Shown piece after piece: positions 7,656 to 14,955 of a DNA stretch of 64,000 nt. Location: contig NZ_GG700737.1 of assembly GCF_000160835.1 (NCBI RefSeq), positions 1-64,000 of the forward strand, read 5' to 3'. The notes under the pieces are model-generated. The model saw only the letters and a program-made list of their open reading frames with translations, made no database searches and was not told the DNA's origin. The translations under genes were made by a program, and so were the position numbers. Numbering within the stretch: the first letter of the stretch is position 1; each line of letters starts with the position of its first letter. This DNA comes from Limosilactobacillus antri DSM 16041. GTDB taxonomy: Bacteria > Bacillota > Bacilli > Lactobacillales > Lactobacillaceae.

Positions 7656-8687
7656 TTAGCCAACGCTTTTCTCAGCCGGCGTTAGGAACTGATCGATAAT
7701 GTGGGATACCCGGTCCAGGTCAACATTACCACCGGATACCAGGCCAACCACGTTCTTCCCCTTGATGTACTTATCATCAACCTTGTGTGCTTCAAGAGCG
7801 GCGGTTGGCAATGCCCCGGCCCCTTCGGCGAAGATCTTAGTTCGTTGCATCAAGTCCTTCATCGCCTGCGCGATCTCGTCTTCGCTGACCAGGACAATTT
7901 CGTCGACTAGCTTGTCAACGATTGGGTAGGTCAGCGATCCCGGCATCGCAACGTCCGTCCCATCAGCCAGGGTGAAGTCATCGTGGTGATAGGTCAGCTT
8001 GCCCTTGTTAACCGATTCGGCCATCCCGTGGACGTTTTCGGATTGGACACCGACAACGTGGATCCCAGGGTTGAAGGACTTGAGGGCCGTAACGATCCCA
8101 GCCATCAAGCCACCGCCACCAACTGGAACCAAGACGGTGTCAACGTTCCACAGGTCTTCAAGGATTTCCAGACCAATCGTCCCTTGACCAGCCATTACGT
8201 ACTTGTCGTTAAACGGGTCAACGATGGTCTTGCCTTCCTTCTTAGCACGTTCAAACATCCATTCGTGTGCGTCATCGAAGGTAGCCCCGTGAATATCAAC
8301 TTCAGCACCGTAACCAGCAGTAGCAGCCCGCTTCATCATTGGTGCTTCATCTGGCATAACAACAGTTGTGTCGATACCTAAGAGCTTACCACTTAATGCC
8401 ACCCCTTGGGCGTGGTTACCGGCAGAAGCAGTAATAACCCCACGCTCTGCTTCTTCCTTTGATAAGTGCTGCATCCGGTTGTTAGCTCCCCGGAACTTAA
8501 AGGAACCAGTCAGCTGCATATCTTCCAGTTTGAGGAAGACGTTGGCATCCGCAACCTGCCGGCTCAAGAACATTGATTGAATCAGAGGTGTTTTCCGAGC
8601 ATATTTACTGATAGTAGCCTTGGCGTCTTCAATATCTTTAATGTTTAAAATGTCTTCTGTCTGTGCGACAACATCGTTTGTAGCCAT
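7656..8687 (-). CDS. tdcB: Threonine dehydratase (catabolic type, PLP-dependent)
   Basis: It deaminates threonine (and serine) to 2-oxobutyrate (pyruvate) plus ammonia. The 343-residue protein has the PLP lysine in SFKFRG (about residue 57), SAGNHAQG and the phosphate-binding loop VPVGGGGL. It has no C-terminal ACT domain, so it resembles the catabolic TdcB form more than biosynthetic IlvA. The start is the ATG at 8687, 7 nt after GGAGG; an upstream in-frame TTG overlaps that site. It is the second gene of an operon with ald (48-bp gap). Confidence 0.92.
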   Translation of the reverse strand: MATNDVVAQTEDILNIKDIEDAKATISKYARKTPLIQSMFLSRQVADANVFLKLEDMQLTGSFKFRGANNRMQHLSKEEAERGVITASAGNHAQGVALSGKLLGIDTTVVMPDEAPMMKRAATAGYGAEVDIHGATFDDAHEWMFERAKKEGKTIVDPFNDKYVMAGQGTIGLEILEDLWNVDTVLVPVGGGGLMAGIVTALKSFNPGIHVVGVQSENVHGMAESVNKGKLTYHHDDFTLADGTDVAMPGSLTYPIVDKLVDEIVLVSEDEIAQAMKDLMQRTKIFAEGAGALPTAALEAHKVDDKYIKGKNVVGLVSGGNVDLDRVSHIIDQFLTPAEKSVG

Positions 8688-8735
8688 AATACTAACCTCC
8701 AAAATTAGTAAACCGAAGCGACAGCCAAGCTAAGA

Positions 8736-9845
8736 TTAAAGATCCAACTCAGTGTAAGGCAGGTCAAGAGAATCTGCCAAGCCCTTGTTAGTAACCTTAC
8801 CTTCGTAAACGTTGACCCCACTCTTCAAGGATTCATCAGACTTAATAGCCTCATCAATACCCTTGTCAGCGATTTCCAGAAGGTAGTCCAAGTTACCAGC
8901 AGCCAGCGCCATCGTAGCAGTCCGTGGAACGGCACCTGGTTGGTTAGGAACAGCGTAATGAATTACGCCATACTTGGTAAATACTGGGTCATCAATGGTA
9001 GTTGGGTGGTCGATGGTTTCAACAGTTCCACCTTGATCAATGGCAACGTCAGCAATGACACTGCCCTTCTTCATTGACTTAACCATGTATTCCTTAACCA
9101 GCTTCGGTGGACGGGCACCTGGAATCAGAATCGTTGAAATAAACAGGTCGGCATCCTTGATTTCCTTAGCCAGGTTTTCTTCGTTCGATTCAACCACCCG
9201 CAGGTTCTTGCCGGCGTATTGCTTTTCCAGTTCCTTAATCCGCTCGGGGTTCTTTTCAATAATTACAACCGAGCAGTTCATCCCAAGTGCTAAGTCCGCA
9301 GCAGCAATCGCGGCGTTCCCACCACCAAAGATAACAACGTTGCCAGCCGGTACTTCAGCGGTTCCTGGTAATAGGATCCCTTCACCACCGTGCTGTGCTT
9401 CCAGGTAGTAGGCACCCATGATTACGGAACGCCGGCCCGCAATGTGACTCATCGCAGAAAGCAATTCCAGCTTGCCATCCTTAACAATGGTTTCAGCACC
9501 AATGGCAGTAGTGCCCGCCTTCATCATAGCCTCAACAGTTGGCTTGGAAGATGCAAGGTGTTGGAAGCCCCAAACAACTTGGCCCTTCCGGAAGTACTTG
9601 TATTCTTCGGCGTCTGGTTCCTTAACCTTGATTACCAGGTCAGCCTTCCAACCGTCTTCGTGTGAAACGATCTTGGCGCCAGCCTTCTCGTATTCAGCAT
9701 CGTCAAAGCCTGAACCAGCTCCGGCGTTGGTTTCTACGAGAACGGTGTTGCCGGCCTTAACCATTTCCGCAACGTTGTGCGGGGTAGCAGCAACCCGGCC
9801 TTCGCCTTCCTTTTGTTCCTTAATAACAGCAATTGTCATACTCAT
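8736..9845 (-). CDS. ald: Alanine dehydrogenase
   Basis: It interconverts L-alanine with pyruvate, ammonia and NADH. The 369-residue length is typical. Seen are the N-terminal KEQKEGEGRVAATP motif, a Rossmann glycine motif IFGGGNAAIAA (around residue 170), and the C-terminal NQPGAVPRTAT. The start is taken at the ATG at 9845 (MSMTIAVIKEQ), 9 nt after GGGAGG; a longer in-frame ATG at 9896 has no ribosome site. It heads the ald-tdcB operon, a pair suited to amino-acid deamination and redox balance. Confidence 0.94.
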   Translation of the reverse strand: MSMTIAVIKEQKEGEGRVAATPHNVAEMVKAGNTVLVETNAGAGSGFDDAEYEKAGAKIVSHEDGWKADLVIKVKEPDAEEYKYFRKGQVVWGFQHLASSKPTVEAMMKAGTTAIGAETIVKDGKLELLSAMSHIAGRRSVIMGAYYLEAQHGGEGILLPGTAEVPAGNVVIFGGGNAAIAAADLALGMNCSVVIIEKNPERIKELEKQYAGKNLRVVESNEENLAKEIKDADLFISTILIPGARPPKLVKEYMVKSMKKGSVIADVAIDQGGTVETIDHPTTIDDPVFTKYGVIHYAVPNQPGAVPRTATMALAAGNLDYLLEIADKGIDEAIKSDESLKSGVNVYEGKVTNKGLADSLDLPYTELDL

Positions 9846-9982
9846 ACTCGAAAACCTCCCTTTTCTTTTGAGTACCCCTTTATTATTCATGAACATTAAG
9901 AATAAGTAAATAGTTTATTGAAATTTTATTAAAATTTACTAATTTGGCTTACGGGGACGGGGTGGAAAAATTAAGGATAAAC

Positions 9983-10023
9983 AAAAAGGCGAGGTGCCGA
10001 TATTATATCGGCGCCTTGCCTTA
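9983..10023 (-). terminator. Terminator of the PEP-carboxykinase-like gene
   Basis: On the minus strand AAGGCAAGGCGCCGATA pairs with TATCGGCACCTCGCCTT, with two small bulges, and is followed by TTTTTG. It lies 43 nt after the gene's stop codon. Confidence 0.9.
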
Positions 10024-10065
10024 GCCTAAGTTAGAATATTTAACAGCTCTTCCGGTTTAGCGATG

Positions 10066-11760
10066 CTAGTTGTTCATTAAGACATCGAGCAGTTCCCGAG
10101 CAGATTCGTGCAGGGCCTCCTTAGACTTGTCGTTCCCCAGGTGGGTGTAGACTTCACCGACGTAAACGCCGTCGTTAAAGAGCTTCCCAAAGACTTTGTC
10201 GATAATCGGCTTCGTCTTTTCTTCCTCTTGAACGGGACCAAACGGGTTGGCGAAGAAGGTGGTACTCATCCCCACCTCGTCAGTTGTTCCGAGGGCCTTC
10301 CGCTTACCAGCAACAAAGACCTGCTTAGCTTCGTCTTCGTTGTCAAAGCGGTGGATCCCCACCTTATCATCGTAGTTGTTAGCGTAAACCCACATATCAA
10401 TCGGGTGGTGTTTGATGACGTTTTCGTAGGTGTCGGCGGGAATGATAACCCGGGCGTTGGAGAGCTCCGGATTGAGGTAGACCCCCCGGTCCATGTTGTT
10501 AAAGGCGACGGCGCTGGACAGGTCGTCAAGCCGGACGAAGGCCCCGGTTTCGGTTCCTTGGGCGTAGACCTTGCCGTCTTCGCCAATCGCAAAGCTGCCC
10601 ATGTCATCAAAGATGGTTTCCATGTCGACGATCTTGTCGTCGGCGATTTCCTGCATGGCTTCAATCGATTCGGACTTGCCGGCGCCGGAATCGCCAAAGA
10701 AGACCACGTTCTTTTCCTTGCCGTTGGTAAAGCGGACCCGGAGCATGGAACCGTGAATTGGCAGGCGGCCACTGTAAATTTGGTGCAGGTTGTGCAGGGT
10801 CAGGCACATCTTCTTCATATAGCCGAAGTAGGTAGTCTTGTCCGTGTACGGCACTTCGCCGACCCAGATGTCATTGTCAGTATCGTGGTAATAGTGGGAA
10901 ACCATGCCTTCCGTTTCTTTCAGGCCAAAGAGGAGGATCAAGTCGGGCTTTTGTCCCTGAACTTCATCGGGCCGGGCTAATTGGAAGAGGTTGGAAAGGG
11001 CGATTCCGTTTACCAAGTAATCAACGTTGAAGTAAATGTAGGCCAGGCTTTCCCCAATCTTGGCTGGATAGCAGTACCACTGTCCCTTTTGCCCGTGGAA
11101 GCGCTTGATCGGGTTCTCGTCCACCGCGGAGAAAACCCCTTCACGCTTATTACTCTTGGTGTGCATCATCATCGGCGGCCGGAGCATGACGGTATCGATG
11201 AAGTCGATGTCCCGCAGCTGGTCATAGCCGGCGGGAATTGGCCAGTCGTGGGGCTGGACCAGCATGGAGGCGTTGGAGCCGGCGTTAACCTGCCGGTAAG
11301 TTTGGTTAGGGTAGCCCTGGAGCTTTTCTTCAACGACCCGGTAGGCTTCCCGAATCAGGTCGTTAAGGTGACCGTCGATCATCTTGAATTCGTTACCGGC
11401 AATCTTGCTATTGTTGTAGTTAATTACCGTTACCCGGAGCAGGGACCGGTAGAAAGAATATAATTCTTCGACGCTGGCCAAAATATCTTTTGGATCGTAC
11501 TTATCAAAAGCGCTGTCGTCGTCGATCAGGATCTTTTTGAGGACACTTACGTACTGGGTTGGGGTGGCGTTATCGAAGGCGTCATCATCGTACTCGGGGT
11601 TCTTGGAATCGAGGTAGAGCTTGATGATTTCCAATAATTCGTCACTGTTGACCAGTGAATAGGTGTCCTTATAATATGCTTGACTTAGATTTAACAATGC
11701 GACGCCCGCATCGGTGTTTACGTATAGCGATGGGGTTTGAACTTTTTCTTGCTTAGCCAT
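10066..11760 (-). CDS. PEP-carboxykinase-like P-loop protein
   Basis: A 564-residue cytosolic protein of the kind annotated in lactobacilli as phosphoenolpyruvate carboxykinase. A P-loop GDSGAGKSES is near residue 360 and an acidic MMMHTKSNKREGVF region near residue 205. The P-loop reads like that of the PEPCK/HPr-kinase superfamily (GxSGxGKS) rather than the GLSGTGKTT of ATP-PEPCK, so the actual reaction is uncertain. The start is the ATG at 11760 (MAKQEKVQ), 9 nt after GAAAGGAT. The gene is monocistronic with a strong terminator. Confidence 0.75.
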   Translation of the reverse strand: MAKQEKVQTPSLYVNTDAGVALLNLSQAYYKDTYSLVNSDELLEIIKLYLDSKNPEYDDDAFDNATPTQYVSVLKKILIDDDSAFDKYDPKDILASVEELYSFYRSLLRVTVINYNNSKIAGNEFKMIDGHLNDLIREAYRVVEEKLQGYPNQTYRQVNAGSNASMLVQPHDWPIPAGYDQLRDIDFIDTVMLRPPMMMHTKSNKREGVFSAVDENPIKRFHGQKGQWYCYPAKIGESLAYIYFNVDYLVNGIALSNLFQLARPDEVQGQKPDLILLFGLKETEGMVSHYYHDTDNDIWVGEVPYTDKTTYFGYMKKMCLTLHNLHQIYSGRLPIHGSMLRVRFTNGKEKNVVFFGDSGAGKSESIEAMQEIADDKIVDMETIFDDMGSFAIGEDGKVYAQGTETGAFVRLDDLSSAVAFNNMDRGVYLNPELSNARVIIPADTYENVIKHHPIDMWVYANNYDDKVGIHRFDNEDEAKQVFVAGKRKALGTTDEVGMSTTFFANPFGPVQEEEKTKPIIDKVFGKLFNDGVYVGEVYTHLGNDKSKEALHESARELLDVLMNN

Positions 11761-11889
11761 TTGTCTCAATCCTTTCTTATAGCCTTGCTTCTATTATAAG
11801 CTACTTTTAAATAGCTGGTGAGAAAAATCTCATATTTATCCCATTGTGGTAAAATAGGTAGTAACTAATTGTGGAAGGGGTTTCATGGG

Positions 11890-12396
11890 ATGAAAATAAA
11901 TTGTAAAGAAACACTATCGGTCTCGATCCACCGGGTTTTTAACGCCGACTTAAATGAGCACGGAACGGTTTTCGGTGGCCGGCTCTTGGAATTGGTAGAT
12001 GGGGAAGCATCGGTCGCAGCGATGCGGGTGACCCGGGCAACGGTGGTGACCGCGGCGATGGACCATGTCCAGTTCCTCAAACCCTTCCGCCTGCAAGATT
12101 CAATGTGTATGGAGGCCTACGTCACCGGGATTGGGCACCGTTCACTCGAAGTGTTTGTGAAGGTGATTGGTGAGCACCTCCGGACGGGTGAGCGCTTCTT
12201 GGGCTTTACCTGTTTTATGACCTACGTGATCCAGGATCCGGCCGAAGCGGTTAAGTATGATGGGCTGGTTGCGGAAAACGCTGAACAGCGGGCGTTAATT
12301 GCCGGTTATGAGCAGCGGCGGGACCAGCGGGCTGCCAACCGGGACCACCAGCGGGAGCTATTAGCAGCGATCAAGATTGATAAGCCTTGGGAATAG
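11890..12396 (+). CDS. Acyl-CoA thioesterase (hotdog fold, YciA/BACH type)
   Basis: A 168-residue hotdog-fold thioesterase. FNADLNEHGTVFGGRLLELVD near the N terminus is the family signature, with Asn/His and the Asp that ends the hot-dog helix. It is expected to hydrolyse acyl-CoA, but the substrate cannot be read from sequence. A C-terminal tail of about 40 Arg/Gln-rich residues is predicted helical. The ATG at 11890 has AAGGGG 9 nt upstream and is preferred to the in-frame TTG at 11869. Confidence 0.85.
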   Translation: MKINCKETLSVSIHRVFNADLNEHGTVFGGRLLELVDGEASVAAMRVTRATVVTAAMDHVQFLKPFRLQDSMCMEAYVTGIGHRSLEVFVKVIGEHLRTGERFLGFTCFMTYVIQDPAEAVKYDGLVAENAEQRALIAGYEQRRDQRAANRDHQRELLAAIKIDKPWE

Positions 12397-12399
12397 AAC

Positions 12400-12446
12400 C
12401 AGCGGGCTGACCATCTCCACTTCGGAGGCGGCCAGCCCGCTGTTAG
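12400..12446. terminator. Hairpin between convergent genes
   Basis: CAGCGGGCTG pairs with CAGCCCGCTG, and an inner TCCACTTCGGA hairpin is present. It lacks a T-run on either strand. It sits between the convergent thioesterase and L,D-transpeptidase genes. Confidence 0.5.
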
Positions 12447-12488
12447 ATAATAGCTTATTGACGTGCTGTTCTACGGGGGCATGGTGGG

Positions 12489-13055
12489 CTAGTCTTTTTG
12501 GACAACCACCTTGGTGCCGGCTGGAACGTTCATCATCCATTTAGAATCAGGGACGGAGAGGCGGATGCAACCATGCGGCGCGGTGCTTTTCCCCAACTTA
12601 GCCGCCTCTGCCTTGATGTAGTGACCGTCCTTATCGGTTGGTACGCTGTGGAAGAGGTAGGAACCGTTGTCGTGCCAGGAAACGTAGTTGTTGGCACCGC
12701 ATTTGACCGCCGGGTTGTAAAAGCTGTCGCCTCGGGCGTCTTGGATGGCAAAAGTCCCGGTTGGCGTTGTACTGACCCGCTTGCCGTTTTTGGTTTCGTA
12801 TTTGCCGGCGCTGGCGTACATGGTGTAGACGCACTTATGCCCATCCATGATGTAGACCCGGTTTCGGGCAATGCTGACCTTGATCCAGGGATCCTTCAGC
12901 TTGTTAATATCGGGGTAGGGGACCGTTTCGGACGACTTGCGATAGTTGATTGGCGTCCGCATATGGTCGGCAGCGCTGGCGGTCGCCGGTACAGCCAGAA
13001 AGCAGAGTACGGCGAACCCAGTTGCGAGCAGCAGTAGTAGTTTCTTTATTCTCAT
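12489..13055 (-). CDS. Secreted L,D-transpeptidase (YkuD/ErfK family)
   Basis: A 188-residue exported protein. Residues 1-28 form a signal peptide ending ASA. The YkuD domain follows from about residue 55. The catalytic signature is PHGCIRL (Cys about 162) with HSVP 20-odd residues before it. The usual S/T before HGC is proline here. It would form 3-3 peptide cross-links or attach proteins to peptidoglycan. AAGGGG lies 9 nt before the ATG. A second, longer L,D-transpeptidase gene at 28.4 kb is interrupted by a stop, so this may be the working copy in this region. Confidence 0.9.
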   Translation of the reverse strand: MRIKKLLLLLATGFAVLCFLAVPATASAADHMRTPINYRKSSETVPYPDINKLKDPWIKVSIARNRVYIMDGHKCVYTMYASAGKYETKNGKRVSTTPTGTFAIQDARGDSFYNPAVKCGANNYVSWHDNGSYLFHSVPTDKDGHYIKAEAAKLGKSTAPHGCIRLSVPDSKWMMNVPAGTKVVVQKD

Positions 13056-13224
13056 TTTTGCTTACCCCTTGTGGTTTAAAATAATCAAACCCATTTTAGC
13101 ATAGTCCCCGCTTAATGAAATATGTATTTTTTAACATGTGTTTTAAATTAAAGAGCGCGCGGGAAAGACGGTGTGGAAAATCTTACCGGCACAAACTCCT
13201 TGGGCGAGTAAGGAAATAATGATT

Positions 13225-13241
13225 GGTCAGTAAAAATCAAA
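13225..13241 (+). promoter_or_regulatory. CtsR-like operator upstream of hsp20
   Basis: The heptads GGTCAGT and AATCAAA are separated by AAA, against the CtsR consensus RGTCAAA-NAN-RGTCAAA (11 of 14 heptad positions). It lies about 40 bp upstream of the -35 box, further than typical CtsR sites, so function is uncertain. Confidence 0.4.
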
Positions 13242-13247
13242 ACACAA

Positions 13248-13274
13248 TTAGCAGTTTCCACCTCCAACTGCTAA
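13248..13274 (+). promoter_or_regulatory. CIRCE-like inverted repeat upstream of hsp20
   Basis: TTAGCAGTT, 9-bp spacer, AACTGCTAA: a perfect 9-9-9 inverted repeat with the exact geometry of CIRCE (TTAGCACTC-N9-GAGTGCTAA). It differs at the inner three bases of each arm, where the changes are compensated. It lies 8 bp upstream of the -35 box and is a likely HrcA operator variant. Confidence 0.6.
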
Positions 13275-13281
13275 TCGGCGC

Positions 13282-13309
13282 TTGCAACCGCCGGCCAGAG
13301 GACTATGAT
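13282..13309 (+). promoter_or_regulatory. Promoter of hsp20
   Basis: -35 TTGCAA at 13282-13287, 16-bp spacer, -10 TATGAT at 13304-13309. A CIRCE-like repeat lies directly upstream. Confidence 0.7.
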
Positions 13310-13347
13310 GAAGGTGTAATCAAGGAATGAGAAAGGATGATTCAATT

Positions 13348-13779
13348 ATGGCTAACGAAATTCAACGTCGTAACAACCTTTTTGACAATTTGATGAATAT
13401 GCGTGACTGGATGAATGATGACTTCTTCTCGGACTTGACTCCCGCCGCGGACCATATGAAGACCGACGTGGCCGAAAATGACCATGGCTACACGGTCAAG
13501 GTTGATATGCCAGGTTTTGATAAGAAAGACATCCACATTAACTATGCTAATAACATTTTGTCCGTCACCGGCCACCGGGACAGTTTTGCCGACGAGAGCG
13601 ACCAAAAGGGCAACATTCTCCACACGGAACGCCGTTATGGCCAGATGAGCCGGCAGTACCGGCTACCGGATGTTGACCGGAGTGCCGTTAAGGCTCAGTA
13701 TGAGAACGGGGTTTTGACACTGGACCTGCCAAAGCTGCAGGCCAGTGACAAGAACGATACGCGGATTGATATTGAATAA
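13348..13779 (+). CDS. hsp20: Small heat-shock protein, Hsp20/alpha-crystallin family
   Basis: An ATP-independent holdase of 143 residues. The alpha-crystallin domain spans about residues 37-130 (DVAENDHGYTVKVDMPGF to YENGVLTLDLPK, the latter containing the A-x-x-x-G-V-L motif). The start is the ATG at 13348 (MANEIQRR), 9 nt after GAAAGGAT; an ATG 21 bp upstream lacks a ribosome site. Two repeat elements upstream resemble CtsR and HrcA operators, consistent with stress induction. It is monocistronic. Confidence 0.95.
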   Translation: MANEIQRRNNLFDNLMNMRDWMNDDFFSDLTPAADHMKTDVAENDHGYTVKVDMPGFDKKDIHINYANNILSVTGHRDSFADESDQKGNILHTERRYGQMSRQYRLPDVDRSAVKAQYENGVLTLDLPKLQASDKNDTRIDIE

Positions 13780-13804
13780 AGCGACCCGGTAATAGTGTAT
13801 ACGC

Positions 13805-13857
13805 AAGAAGGGGTCCAGCGTCCGGCAAAGCCGAACGTTGGACCCCCTTCTTATTCT
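13805..13857. terminator. Bidirectional terminator between hsp20 and the HdeD-like gene
   Basis: A long hairpin: AAGAAGGGGTCCA pairs with TGGACCCCCTTCTT around an inner CGGC/GCCG helix. TTATTCTT follows on the plus strand. Confidence 0.8.
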
Positions 13858-13882
13858 TAGCGCTGGATCAACCTCCCAGACA

Positions 13883-14407
13883 CTAGAATGCTTGGATAAT
13901 GTGCATGATTCCAAAGACCATTAGCATGACGGAAACTAGCCAAACAACGGTGATTGCTGACAGCAACGGGCTAAACAGGAGAATAATCCCCAGGATCAGG
14001 CTGATGATGCCTAAAATTACTAACCAGGTAGCGTAACCGCGATGGAATTCCCTGAAGAACTTGGCGCCACGAATCATTGCCAGTGAGTCGATGATGAACC
14101 AGACCGCAAAGAGGATTGCCAAGTACAGGATCCCGAAATTAGGCCAGGCCAATACGAAAATTCCTAAAATAATATCTAAAATTGCAATAAAGATAATCCA
14201 GCCGGTGCTTTCGCCCAAGGTATTGTTGATGAAGTTTCGGAACCATAATTCGTAGATTCCCCGGAGGATGAAGGCAATTCCAACTAGGATTGCCAACAGG
14301 TGCATTGTCTTATCGGGATGGGCAAACGAGACGATGCCAGCGATCACGAATAAAATCCCGAGGACCAGGCTGAACCAGTCGAAGCCCTTTTTGTGTTCAG
14401 TAAACAT
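13883..14407 (-). CDS. HdeD/DUF308-family membrane protein
   Basis: A 174-residue polytopic membrane protein with about six hydrophobic segments in pairs (for example WFSLVLGILFVIAGIVSF near residue 12), the pattern of HdeD-like DUF308 proteins. Family members are linked to acid or general stress in enterobacteria; the role here is unknown. GAAAGGAAG precedes the ATG at 14407. A promoter is visible at 14440-14468. Confidence 0.85.
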   Translation of the reverse strand: MFTEHKKGFDWFSLVLGILFVIAGIVSFAHPDKTMHLLAILVGIAFILRGIYELWFRNFINNTLGESTGWIIFIAILDIILGIFVLAWPNFGILYLAILFAVWFIIDSLAMIRGAKFFREFHRGYATWLVILGIISLILGIILLFSPLLSAITVVWLVSVMLMVFGIMHIIQAF

Positions 14408-14439
14408 AGTCAACTTCCTTTCTTAGTGTAATCGGTTTA

Positions 14440-14468
14440 ATCATAAACTAAATTATATTTTAAAACAA
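14440..14468 (-). promoter_or_regulatory. Promoter of the HdeD-like gene
   Basis: On the minus strand: -35 TTGTTT, 17-bp spacer, -10 TATGAT. Confidence 0.6.
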
Positions 14469-14518
14469 ACTTCCTGCTGAAGAACAACTTGGTATAATTT
14501 TTCACGGTTGATAATATT

Positions 14519-14569
14519 TAAAACTAAAACAGGGAGCTGCGTCAAAACGCGGTTTCGTCACAGCTCCCC
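14519..14569 (-). terminator. Terminator of the 60-residue protein gene
   Basis: On the minus strand GGGAGCTGTGACGAAACC pairs with the complementary arm ending CAGCTCCC and is followed by TGTTTTAGTTTT. It shares its loop-proximal pattern (AAAAC/GTTTT inside a CAGC stem) with terminators at 25.3, 31.0 and 46.1 kb. Confidence 0.85.
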
Positions 14570-14574
14570 AATCG

Positions 14575-14757
14575 TTATTCGTCGTGCTGTCCCAGGTGTT
14601 CCCGGATCCCGTGCGGAAAGTCTTTGTCGATTTCCTTGAGCAGGGGAACCAGGTAGTTGACGTAGCGGTGGTACGCTTCGAGCGGTTCGAGGTCTTTAGC
14701 ATTGGCCTGGACGAGGGCCACCGCAATATCGTGAGCACGTTGTTCATTTGAAATCAT
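14575..14757 (-). CDS. Small conserved-looking protein of 60 residues, unknown
   Basis: The ATG at 14757 has GAGGTGAG about 5 nt upstream and the gene has its own terminator, so it is probably real. The product is soluble and mildly acidic, predicted mostly helical (SNEQRAHDIAVALVQANA, then KDLEPLEAYHRYVNYLVPLL), with no cysteines or signal peptide. I do not recognise a family. An alternative frame over the same DNA has no ribosome site. Confidence 0.7.
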   Translation of the reverse strand: MISNEQRAHDIAVALVQANAKDLEPLEAYHRYVNYLVPLLKEIDKDFPHGIREHLGQHDE

Positions 14758-14842
14758 TTCTCTCACCTCGTCCCTAAGTTTACCAGACTTTTCCCTGGTG
14801 CGGCGAATTTCTTTGCTGGTAGCTGGTTACTTTGTCATGTCT

Positions 14843-14879
14843 GGAAAGCGCTTGTGCAGGAGTGGCAATTGGGTATACA
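14843..14879 (+). promoter_or_regulatory. Promoter with cre-like site for the amino-acid permease
   Basis: -35 TTGTGC at 14852-14857, 16-bp spacer, -10 TATACA at 14874-14879. A cre-like 14-mer with core AAAGCGCTT (14843-14856) overlaps the -35 box but is imperfect at its outer ends, so CcpA control is only suggested. Confidence 0.45.
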
Positions 14880-14955
14880 ATGAGGGTTCACAATTTACGG
14901 GTTAAAAATGCGGGTTCAAGCAACCCCAAGTAACAACCATAGGAGAATTACAAAG

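Noticed and set aside
10108..10980. 290-codon frame on the plus strand across the PEPCK-like gene
   Set aside because: It is antisense to a well-supported gene, has no ribosome site, and its length reflects codon bias of the real gene.
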